From NCBI GenBank assembly GCA_026982255.1, contig JALSHL010000043.1, positions 1 through 5,326 on the forward strand: a stretch of 5,326 bases of DNA, given 5' to 3'. Source of the DNA: Paracoccaceae bacterium. GTDB taxonomy: Bacteria; Pseudomonadota; Alphaproteobacteria; Rhodobacterales; Rhodobacteraceae. The translations under genes and the position numbers were made by a program. Below, one piece after another: positions 1-5,205 of this stretch. Position 1 is the first letter of the stretch. The number at the start of each line of letters is the position of its first letter. The notes under the pieces were generated by a model, which ran no database searches, was not told the origin of the DNA, and was given only the letters and a program-made list of their open reading frames with translations.

Positions 1-79
1 TGAAGCTGGCCTGGTCCAGAATGACCTTGCGCTGGACACCGGTCCAGAAGGATTTGCTGACGTTTCGAAATTCGATCAT
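1..79 (-). CDS. ABC transporter ATP-binding protein, capsule-export (KpsT/CtrD) type, N-terminal fragment
   Basis: Only the first 26 codons lie in the window; the gene continues past the left edge. The reading starts MIEFRNVSKSFWTG and goes on to VILDQASF. This is the usual first-strand layout of an ABC ATPase: a short beta strand, the N-V-S-K-S-F segment, an aromatic residue that would stack on the ATP adenine, then the strand before the Walker A loop, which is not reached. The Trp-Thr-Gly insert after KSF resembles ATPases of alphaproteobacterial polysaccharide exporters, which power export of capsule or similar glycans at the inner membrane. That specific substrate is inference; the ABC ATPase family call is firmer. 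No Shine-Dalgarno motif precedes the ATG, and a -10-like TATAGT lies only about ten bases upstream, so translation may be nearly leaderless. nhaA lies upstream on the same strand, 99 bases away. Confidence 0.7.
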   Translation of the reverse strand, partial: MIEFRNVSKSFWTGVQRKVILDQASF

Positions 80-88
80 ATCGGTGCG

Positions 89-94
89 ACTATA
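89..94 (-). promoter_or_regulatory. Possible -10 element (TATAGT) for the ABC ATPase gene
   Basis: Read on the minus strand, TATAGT matches five of six bases of the sigma-70 -10 consensus and lies ten bases before the ATG. No good -35 hexamer sits 16-18 bases upstream; that place is covered by a perfect palindrome (106-121), which would suit an activator- or repressor-controlled promoter. Transcription would begin only a few bases before the start codon. This is inference from motif position alone. Confidence 0.3.
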
Positions 95-105
95 GCCTGT
101 TTTGC

Positions 106-121
106 AACGGATACATCCGTT
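106..121. repeat. Perfect 7-bp inverted repeat, operator-like
   Basis: AACGGAT-AC-ATCCGTT is a perfect palindrome with a 2-base centre. It lies between nhaA and the ABC ATPase gene, eleven bases upstream of the TATAGT candidate, so it overlaps the expected -35 region. This size and symmetry suit a dimeric DNA-binding protein. It is a poor terminator candidate because the loop is tiny and no long T tract follows. Confidence 0.4.
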
Positions 122-122
122 T

Positions 123-141
123 TATCGCCACAGTATCGCCA
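123..141. repeat. Two direct repeats TATCGCCA, 11-bp period
   Basis: TATCGCCA occurs at 123-130 and again at 134-141, start to start 11 bases, which is about one helical turn. It directly abuts the palindrome at 106-121. Same-face spacing is typical of tandem regulator half-sites, but no regulator is identified. Confidence 0.35.
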
Positions 142-178
142 AACAGGTTACCGGAATGCAAATCGTGCGTCCCGTGCG

Positions 179-1438
179 TCACTCGACCCTGGTAACACGC
201 ATCAGCTTGCCGACAACAATCGCAATCGCCGCCGCGCCGAAACTGAACAGCGCGCCCATCTTGGCCGCATCCTGCACCAGCCCCTTGTCAAAGGCGACCG
301 AGGCTACAAACAACGAGACGGTAAAACCGATCGCCGCCACAAATCCCAGCACGACCAGATCGGAATTGCGCATCCCCTCGGGCAGCCCCAGCTTCAGCGG
401 CCCCGACGCAATCGTCCCCATTACCCAGATACCGAGCGGTTTGCCGATCACCAGACCGGCCAGAACCAGCCAGGTTGCCTCGCCAATGGCGCTGAACAGC
501 ACACCCGCATTGGCCAGTCCGAACAGGAACAGCACAATCTCCACCGGAATTTTCAGGCTGTGCTCCGCCCGGTTCAACAGGTCGCCGAGGTATTTTTCCG
601 CTTCGGAGTAGATGCCGAAAGCCCGGTCCGCATGCGGTATGGCCATCACCACCGGCAACAGGCCTAGCGCCGGATTGATACCGGAATTCTGGAACCCGAA
701 CCAGCTGACAATCCCCGCAAGGGCATAGGGCCAGATGCCCAGTTTATCACGCACCCAGGTGGATACCGGCTTATCCGGATCACCGCGATCCAGCTTCACC
801 GGCAACCAGTTGGCGAGAAAATAGACGGAAAGCGCGGCCGCCACGGACATGAGTAACCACTGGATTGCCAGTTCGCCCGAAGGATAGAACACGGCCAGAA
901 TAATCAGCCCCGCCGCATCGTCGGCAATCGCCAGCAACAGCAGGAACCGCACGGCCGGATGCCCTGCACCGAACACAATACGCCCGATCAGATAGGAAAA
1001 CGCGATATCGGTGGCCGTCGGAATGGCCCAGCCGTCGGAAAAATCGTTGAATGTATCGGGCCACAGGAAATAGGCCATGCCCAGATAGACCAGAATCGGC
1101 CCCAGCATCCCGCCCGCCGTAGCGACCAGCGGAGTCATCGCCTTGCGTCCGCGCAGCGATCCGTTCTTGAGGATCACCGCCTCCCAGACCTCCTTGCCCG
1201 CCATAGCGAAGAACAGGGCCATCAGGACCTCGTTTACCAGAAAATGCAGGGTCAGTATCCGTATGGACTCGCCGTTTTCATCCACGCCATGCAGGCCGAT
1301 AAACGGATTTCTCCAAAGCTCCGCCTCGACGAAATGCTCGTAGCTTTCGTAATCCATGTTGGCCCAGAACAGGGCGATCAACGCCCCGAAAATCAACAGC
1401 AGGGAATACTGGCTCAGAAAATTCCAGACGCGATACAT
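179..1438 (-). CDS. nhaA: Na+/H+ antiporter NhaA
   Basis: This is an inner-membrane secondary transporter that extrudes Na+ (or Li+) in exchange for protons, serving sodium and pH homeostasis. The protein has 419 residues, somewhat longer than E. coli NhaA (388), and many hydrophobic helices. Diagnostic motifs are in order: the VLMALFFAMAGKEV helix near 71-84, PTATDIAF with Thr143-Asp144 (E. coli Thr132-Asp133), the ion-binding pair Asp173-Asp174 in AIADDAAG (E. coli Asp163-Asp164), GLANAGV at 307-313, the conserved Lys333 in IGKPLGI (E. coli Lys300), and AIGFTVSLFVAS at 369-380. The unwound-helix assembly residues are therefore present and the gene looks intact. The E. coli pH-response residue His225 (GVHAT) aligns with Asn255 (GINPA). 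The ATG is preceded by AGGAG with a 6-base gap, so the start is secure. It is divergent from the SseB-family gene; the ABC ATPase fragment lies downstream. Alternative functions are unlikely. Confidence 0.95.
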   Translation of the reverse strand: MYRVWNFLSQYSLLLIFGALIALFWANMDYESYEHFVEAELWRNPFIGLHGVDENGESIRILTLHFLVNEVLMALFFAMAGKEVWEAVILKNGSLRGRKAMTPLVATAGGMLGPILVYLGMAYFLWPDTFNDFSDGWAIPTATDIAFSYLIGRIVFGAGHPAVRFLLLLAIADDAAGLIILAVFYPSGELAIQWLLMSVAAALSVYFLANWLPVKLDRGDPDKPVSTWVRDKLGIWPYALAGIVSWFGFQNSGINPALGLLPVVMAIPHADRAFGIYSEAEKYLGDLLNRAEHSLKIPVEIVLFLFGLANAGVLFSAIGEATWLVLAGLVIGKPLGIWVMGTIASGPLKLGLPEGMRNSDLVVLGFVAAIGFTVSLFVASVAFDKGLVQDAAKMGALFSFGAAAIAIVVGKLMRVTRVE

Positions 1439-1465
1439 ATTGGTCTCCTAGTGGTATGGAAGCGT

Positions 1466-1493
1466 ATCTAAACCCGGCAAAGCAATTCTGCAA
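1466..1493 (-). promoter_or_regulatory. Candidate nhaA promoter
   Basis: On the minus strand TTGCAG (1493-1488) is followed after 16 bases by TTAGAT (1471-1466), about 30 bases before the nhaA start. The -35 match is fair and the -10 match is weak (TAGATA, two bases on, is an alternative). Position between the divergent genes supports it; nothing else does. Confidence 0.3.
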
Positions 1494-1540
1494 TCACTAA
1501 ACACAACAATTCCGCGCCCGTCCCGTCTTGCCAATTCCGC
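1483..1540. repeat. Three direct repeats CAATTCYGC in the nhaA/SseB divergent region
   Basis: CAATTCTGC at 1483-1491, CAATTCCGC at 1507-1515 and CAATTCCGC at 1532-1540 have start-to-start spacings of 24 and 25 bases. The second and third copies are identical and the first differs at one base. The first overlaps the candidate -35 of nhaA and the third overlaps a TTGCCA (1528-1533) that could be the -35 for the SseB-family gene, so the set may bind a shared regulator. Function is inference. Confidence 0.45.
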
Positions 1541-1579
1541 AAGGGGGTATATGTAGGCGCAAAGACCGGAGGACCCCCA

Positions 1580-2362
1580 ATGCAAACGCCGCTCGACATT
1601 GCCCACAGCGCCATGGAGGCCGCCCCCGACGACGGAGCGCTCAGCCTGAAATACTACGAGCGGCTCGCCGATGCGGAGCTGTTTCTGATGCTGGAGGAAG
1701 AGGCCCGCGATGATTCTGCCCGCCCGCTGGTTTTCGAAACCGCCGAGGGCCGCTTTGCTCTGGTGTTCGACCGCGAGGAACGTCTGGCCGAGTTTGTCTC
1801 CAGCCCCACCCCGTTCGTGGCCATGTCGGGCCGCCGCATCGCCGGAATTCTGGCCGGAGAGGGTATCGGCCTCGGTGTCAACCTCGGCGCGCCTTCCTCG
1901 ATGTTGCTGGAACCCCATGCTGTGGACTGGCTGCACAGTGCGCTCGGGGCGAAATCCGTGCAGACTGAAGCCCGGGCGGTAGAGTTTCAGCCCCCCGCCG
2001 GTCTGCCCGAATCCCTGATAGAGGCCTTCGATACCAAGCTGGCCAATATGTCCGGCGTGGCCGCCGCGGCCTATCTGACCGCTGTGCGCTACGATGACGG
2101 TCGGCGCGGCCATATGATGGCCCTGATCGACGTGCCCGAAGCGGCCCGCGCCGGTGTCGCCGAAGCCTTTGCCGAAGCCCTGCAATTCAGCGGGATAGAG
2201 GCCGGAGAACTGGATGTGGCGTTTCTTGAACCGGACGACCCGCGCCTCGATGCACTGGTCAAAACCGGTCTCGGCTTCGAAATTCCCGAACTGATCCTGC
2301 CCAAGGCCCCGCAACCGCTCGCACCGGGGATGGACCCCGACAATCCGCCGAAACTGCGTTAA
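1580..2362 (+). CDS. SseB family protein
   Basis: The 260-residue protein is predicted to be soluble, with no signal peptide or membrane helix. Residues about 25-122 match the SseB N-terminal domain pattern as I know it: AELFLML at 32-38, then PLVFETAEGRFALVFDREERLAEF (split as PLVFETAEGR 49-58 and FALVFDREERLAEF 59-72), the Gly-Arg-Arg at 84-86, LAGEGIGLGVNLG at 91-103, and AVDWL at 114-118. The second half (about 140-241) is an alpha/beta region that could be the SseB C-terminal domain and ends in FEIPELILPK, followed by a proline-rich tail. E. coli SseB was named for a serine-sensitivity phenotype; the molecular function of the family is not well defined, and I infer none here. The ATG has GGAGG at 1568-1572, seven bases upstream. 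The stop overlaps the stop of the convergent PopZ-like gene. Confidence 0.8.
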   Translation: MQTPLDIAHSAMEAAPDDGALSLKYYERLADAELFLMLEEEARDDSARPLVFETAEGRFALVFDREERLAEFVSSPTPFVAMSGRRIAGILAGEGIGLGVNLGAPSSMLLEPHAVDWLHSALGAKSVQTEARAVEFQPPAGLPESLIEAFDTKLANMSGVAAAAYLTAVRYDDGRRGHMMALIDVPEAARAGVAEAFAEALQFSGIEAGELDVAFLEPDDPRLDALVKTGLGFEIPELILPKAPQPLAPGMDPDNPPKLR

Positions 2363-2805
2363 TATTTCTCCAGCGCGCGGATCAGGTCCAGCTTCATGGC
2401 CCGCACGATGTCGCGCCCGATTTCGCCGCGCAGTTCCTCGCGCACAACCTCGCGCACCATGTCGCGCAGCATCTCCTCGTCGATAGCGGGGTTGGCAATG
2501 GCAAAGCTCTCGCCGGGTTCGACAGGGGGCGCGTGGGGGATTTCTTCGGTTCTTTCCAGTATCTCGGGTGTTTCGGAAACCTTTTCCGGCTCCGCTTCCG
2601 GTTCCGGCGTTTCGGTTTTCGGGGGTTTTTTCACCCGCATATGCGGCTGTAATACCAGAAGCGACCGTTTCTCCGGCTTTTCCGCAACTTCGGGCGCGGG
2701 TGCGCCGTCCATGCGTGAACGGGTTTCCTTGCGCACCATTTTGCGAATGGCCGCCAGAACCGAATCCAGCCCCTCATTTCCCGATGTATTGGCCGTTTCG
2801 TTCAC
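2359..2805 (-). CDS. PopZ-like (DUF2497-type) small acidic/proline-rich protein
   Basis: The preferred GTG start gives 148 residues in three parts. Residues about 10-28 form a short helix (GLDSVLAAIRKMVRKE) that matches the PopZ N-terminal pattern EEILASIRRIISED. Residues about 60-108 are a low-complexity Pro/Glu-rich linker. Residues 109-148 form a charged amphipathic helical tail (EEMLRDMVREVVREEL then RDIVRAMKLDLIRAL) resembling the PopZ oligomerisation tail, which in Caulobacter reads VVRELLRPLLKEWL. PopZ builds a polar scaffold that anchors the chromosome origin through ParB. The Trp and the NLP motif of the Caulobacter tail are absent, so identity is uncertain. Position just after a tolC-type gene supports it. 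The frame stays open to an ATG at 2853 (164 residues), but that ATG has no ribosome site and lies inside a candidate promoter, whereas GTG at 2805 has GAGG five bases upstream and gives the family's usual N-terminal length. Confidence 0.6.
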   Translation of the reverse strand: MNETANTSGNEGLDSVLAAIRKMVRKETRSRMDGAPAPEVAEKPEKRSLLVLQPHMRVKKPPKTETPEPEAEPEKVSETPEILERTEEIPHAPPVEPGESFAIANPAIDEEMLRDMVREVVREELRGEIGRDIVRAMKLDLIRALEKY

Positions 2806-2840
2806 TTTGCCCTCATAGAGGTCCCCTCGCCCCGCCACCA

Positions 2841-2869
2841 GATATACGGCCATGCGGCAGGCAATTCAA
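2841..2869 (-). promoter_or_regulatory. Candidate promoter of the PopZ-like gene
   Basis: On the minus strand TTGAAT (2869-2864) is followed after exactly 17 bases by TATATC (2846-2841). Each hexamer matches its sigma-70 consensus at four of six positions. Transcription would start near 2834, giving a leader of about 28 bases before the GTG at 2805. It lies within the 83-base gap after the tolC stop, so the gene could be both co-transcribed with tolC and driven on its own. Confidence 0.45.
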
Positions 2870-2888
2870 ACGGCGATTCCGCAATCGG

Positions 2889-4274
2889 CTAATTCCAGCG
2901 ATCCGCAATGGCGTCCAGCACCTTGCCACCGCTGAATGTGGACAGCGGCGCATCCTTCACCGCATCGAAATGCACATCCGGATCATAGGACGGTATCCCG
3001 AGCGCCAGATTTTCGACCGTGAGCAAGCCCATCGACGACAACAGATTGAAAACGGCGACATATTCGTCCCGTTGCGCGGTTGCCAGATTGGATTTCGCGG
3101 TCAGCAGGTTCTGTTCCGCATCCAGCAGGTCCAGCGTCGTGCGCGCACCCAGTCGGGTTTCTTCCTTTATACCGTCATAGGCGATCTGGCTGGCCTCGAT
3201 CTGCAACCGCGCCGCGGTGATCGACGCCCGCGCCACCTGCACGTTCGACCAGGCCGAGGCGGTGGACTGGCGCACCGACCGCATGGCGTCCTGCGTCGAC
3301 GCCTTGCGGCTGGCCAGAATTTCCGCCGCCGAACGCATGGCGCTGGACAGCGCCCCGCCCTGATAGATCGGCACCTGCCCGGTCAGGGCAATAGTTGCGT
3401 TGGTCTGCTCGGTTGCAAAGATCGCGGTCGAGTTGGAATATTCCACACTCGCACCCAGCCCGAGCGTCGGCGACCGCGAGGCCCGCGCCCGCGCCAGATC
3501 GAACTCCGCCGCCTTCTCGTTATAGCGCGCCGCGACAATCGCGGGATGTTCCCGCATGGCAATCGACTCTGCCTCGGCCAGGCTGCCCGGCAGCGCGGGC
3601 AAAGCCGGCGGGTTCTGCAAATTCACCGGCGCGGTTCCGATCACGGCCCGATATACCTCTTTCGACAGATCCAGCGCCCCCTTACTGGCCGCCAGCGAGG
3701 TTTTCGCCGCCGCCAAACGCGCCTCGGCCAATGCCACCTCGGTGCGGGTCACAGCGCCGACCTCGAAACGGTCGCGGGTCGCCTGCACCTGCTGGCCGAT
3801 CAGCTTGACGTTGTTCTTTGCCAGCGCCAGCAAACGCTGGTCACGCCGCACATCCAGATAGGCAATCGCCGCCTGCAACAACACGCCCTGCTCGGCCGCA
3901 CGCAGGTTGGCCTGCATGGCAAAAACGGAATTTTCCGCGGCGCTGATGGCATCCCGTGTGCGACCTCCGTCAAACAGCATAAGGTTGGCATTGAGCGAAG
4001 CGCGGAAATTGTCGATGGGATCCCCCGCCCCCGCATCCAGCGAATGGGTCTGGCTCGCCGTGGCCGAAGCGCTGAGCGAGGGCCGCAATCCTGCCCGCGC
4101 CTGTGCCACGCTCTCGTCCTGCGCCCGAAGCCCCGCGCGCGTCGACTCCAGCGAAGGGCTGGTCTGATAGGCTTGCCGCAAGGCCTCCTGCAAGGTCGTC
4201 GCATAGCCCGCCGGAGCAAACCCCAGTCCGGCAATTCCCAAAACCAATATACCGGCCCCGAATTTTCCGAGCAT
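2889..4274 (-). CDS. tolC: TolC family outer-membrane efflux/secretion channel
   Basis: The 461-residue protein is a TolC-type channel: three such subunits form an outer-membrane beta barrel plus periplasmic helical tunnel that docks with type I secretion or RND efflux pumps. A signal peptide is visible (residues 1-25: Lys4, hydrophobic run, cleavage after GYA). The internal duplication of the family is plain: ASLNANLMLFDGGRTRDAI (92-110) and TIALTGQVPIYQGGALSSAM (294-313) are the two strand-turn segments, each followed by long Ala/Gln-rich helices. The C-terminal signature RLGARTTLDLLDAEQNLL (374-391) is present. Length and both repeats match an intact TolC. AGGGG lies eight bases before the ATG. 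The methyltransferase-like gene is 67 bases upstream and the PopZ-like gene follows, which suggests one operon. Caulobacter's comparable tolC-type genes serve S-layer export; the substrate here is unknown. Confidence 0.93.
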   Translation of the reverse strand: MLGKFGAGILVLGIAGLGFAPAGYATTLQEALRQAYQTSPSLESTRAGLRAQDESVAQARAGLRPSLSASATASQTHSLDAGAGDPIDNFRASLNANLMLFDGGRTRDAISAAENSVFAMQANLRAAEQGVLLQAAIAYLDVRRDQRLLALAKNNVKLIGQQVQATRDRFEVGAVTRTEVALAEARLAAAKTSLAASKGALDLSKEVYRAVIGTAPVNLQNPPALPALPGSLAEAESIAMREHPAIVAARYNEKAAEFDLARARASRSPTLGLGASVEYSNSTAIFATEQTNATIALTGQVPIYQGGALSSAMRSAAEILASRKASTQDAMRSVRQSTASAWSNVQVARASITAARLQIEASQIAYDGIKEETRLGARTTLDLLDAEQNLLTAKSNLATAQRDEYVAVFNLLSSMGLLTVENLALGIPSYDPDVHFDAVKDAPLSTFSGGKVLDAIADRWN

Positions 4275-4302
4275 GCGCGAATCCCCTTTAGTTACTTCAG
4301 CT

Positions 4303-4331
4303 ATCCGACACCTAGTTTAGTTATAGGTCAA
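4303..4331 (-). promoter_or_regulatory. Candidate tolC promoter in an AT-rich spacer
   Basis: On the minus strand TTGACC (4331-4326), five of six to consensus, is followed after 17 bases by TCGGAT (4308-4303), a weak -10. The 67-base spacer is clearly more AT-rich than its flanks. It also contains an inverted repeat, ACCTA-9 bases-TAGGT (4310-4328). The tolC ATG would lie about 28 bases downstream of the -10. Confidence 0.35.
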
Positions 4332-4341
4332 TAGCTAGAGG

Positions 4342-4995
4342 CTAGAACGTAAATTCTTTCTTCGCGGCAAACCCCGGCAGAACCGGAACCGTGGCATCGA
4401 AAACCGCATCCCAGCTGATGCCATTCGGTCCCTTGACCCCGACCCGGCACTCGCCATCCGGTCCGTCAACGAAGATCGCGCCGATACGTCCGCCCTCTTT
4501 CAGTTGCTCCAGAATCGAATCGGGCATCACCTCGATCCCGCCCTCGACAACGATCACATCATAGGGAGCGTGCTCCGGCGCGCCGGCCACCAGCGGGGCC
4601 ACATGCACAACCGCATTGTCGGCAGACTGCTCGGACAACATGGTTTCGGCCTCTTTGGCCATCGTCTCGTTTTCCTCAAGCGCGACAACAGCCTCGGACA
4701 GGCGCGCGATAACAGCGGTCGAATAGCCCAAACCGGCCCCGACATTCAAAACCAGTTCGTCGGGCTGGATATTCAGCTCTTCCAGCATCTTCGCCAACAC
4801 GCGCGGCGCCATTTCAACCCGTCCACCGCCGAGCGCGACATCCTCGCCCATATAGGCAACACTGCGCTTGTCGGCCGGCACGAACACCTCGCGCGGGACA
4901 TTCAGCATGGCATCGATAACAGGATAAAGGGTGACATCGGAGGGGCGGACTTGTCCGTCAACCATCGCGGTGCGGGCGGCTTGATAATCGATCAT
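4342..4995 (-). CDS. pcm: Protein-L-isoaspartate O-methyltransferase-like protein
   Basis: The 217-residue cytosolic protein has the PIMT fold pattern: an N-terminal segment (DYQAARTAMVDGQVRP, 3-18; REVFVPADKRSVAY, 35-48), SAM-binding motif I LVLNVGAGLGYS at 81-92, an acidic motif ALEEN at 105-109, YDVIVVEGG at 145-153 and LEQLKEGGRIGAI at 162-174. Canonical members methylate isoaspartate residues in damaged proteins. The recognition loop, normally G-x-x-T-I-S-A-P, reads GGGRVEMAP (56-64), so Thr and the active Ser are replaced by Val60 and Met62. SAM binding is thus well supported but isoaspartate repair is doubtful. The ATG at 4995 has GAGG eight bases upstream. The frame is open to an ATG at 5079, but that extension would run into the tRNA promoter and adds 28 residues unlike the family. 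First gene of the tolC/PopZ-like block; I found no convincing promoter for it. Confidence 0.85.
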   Translation of the reverse strand: MIDYQAARTAMVDGQVRPSDVTLYPVIDAMLNVPREVFVPADKRSVAYMGEDVALGGGRVEMAPRVLAKMLEELNIQPDELVLNVGAGLGYSTAVIARLSEAVVALEENETMAKEAETMLSEQSADNAVVHVAPLVAGAPEHAPYDVIVVEGGIEVMPDSILEQLKEGGRIGAIFVDGPDGECRVGVKGPNGISWDAVFDATVPVLPGFAAKKEFTF

Positions 4996-5073
4996 GGAAC
5001 GGGCCTCTGTTAATGGGCTAGATGCGCGTCTTTTGCCACATATCGCAGGCGGGGGCAATGTGCTCGTTAGCGC

Positions 5074-5102
5074 TTGCACAGCTTAATGCCGCTTGCTATA
5101 GC
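5074..5102 (+). promoter_or_regulatory. Promoter of tRNA-Cys
   Basis: TTGCAC (5074-5079), a 17-base spacer and TATAGC (5097-5102) form a well-spaced sigma-70 promoter. Transcription would begin near 5109, about 14 bases before the mature tRNA 5' end. It lies between divergent transcription units. Confidence 0.6.
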
Positions 5103-5122
5103 ACCCCAACCACACCAAGGTC

Positions 5123-5196
5123 GGCGAGTTGGCGGAGTGGTTACGCAGCGGATTGCAAATCCGTGTACACCGGTTCGATTCCGGTACTCGCCTCCA
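5123..5196 (+). tRNA. tRNA-Cys (GCA anticodon)
   Basis: All arms fold: acceptor stem GGCGAGT (5123-5129) pairs fully with ACTCGCC (5186-5192); D stem GCG/CGC (5132-5134, 5144-5146) encloses the GG loop; anticodon stem GCGGA/TCCGT carries the loop TTGCAAA with anticodon GCA at 5155-5157; T stem ACCGG/CCGGT (5169-5173, 5181-5185) encloses TTCGATT. The discriminator base 5193 is T (U73), the identity base for cysteine, and CCA is encoded at 5194-5196. It reads UGC and UGU codons. Confidence 0.97.
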
Positions 5197-5205
5197 CTTC
5201 CCTAG

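Noticed and set aside
164..180. Tandem 8-base direct repeat CGTGCGTC at 164-171 and 173-180
   Set aside because: It spans the 3' end of nhaA, is only two copies, and could easily arise by chance in GC-rich DNA.
1527..1555. TTGCCA ... TATATG as a promoter for the SseB-family gene
   Set aside because: The spacing is 14 bases, too short for a standard sigma-70 promoter; alternatives at 16 bases have a poor -10. Kept only as a remark in the repeat entry.
1448..2314. 288-codon minus-strand frame opposite the SseB-family gene
   Set aside because: Gly/His/Gln-rich translation without domain features, antisense to a gene with a good ribosome site and family match.
2568..4334. Very long open frame (588 codons) on the plus strand opposite tolC
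   Set aside because: It lies antisense to the well-supported TolC gene, its translation is Arg/Pro/Gln-rich with no recognisable domain, and it has no plausible start context. It is a GC-driven shadow.
4504..5013. 169-codon plus-strand frame opposite the methyltransferase-like gene
   Set aside because: Composition (His, Gln, Arg, Gly) and lack of motifs fit an antisense shadow of the real gene.
4996..5079. N-terminal extension of the methyltransferase-like protein to an ATG at 5079
   Set aside because: It adds 28 residues unlike the family, reaches the tRNA-Cys -35 element, and the ATG at 4995 has a proper ribosome site.
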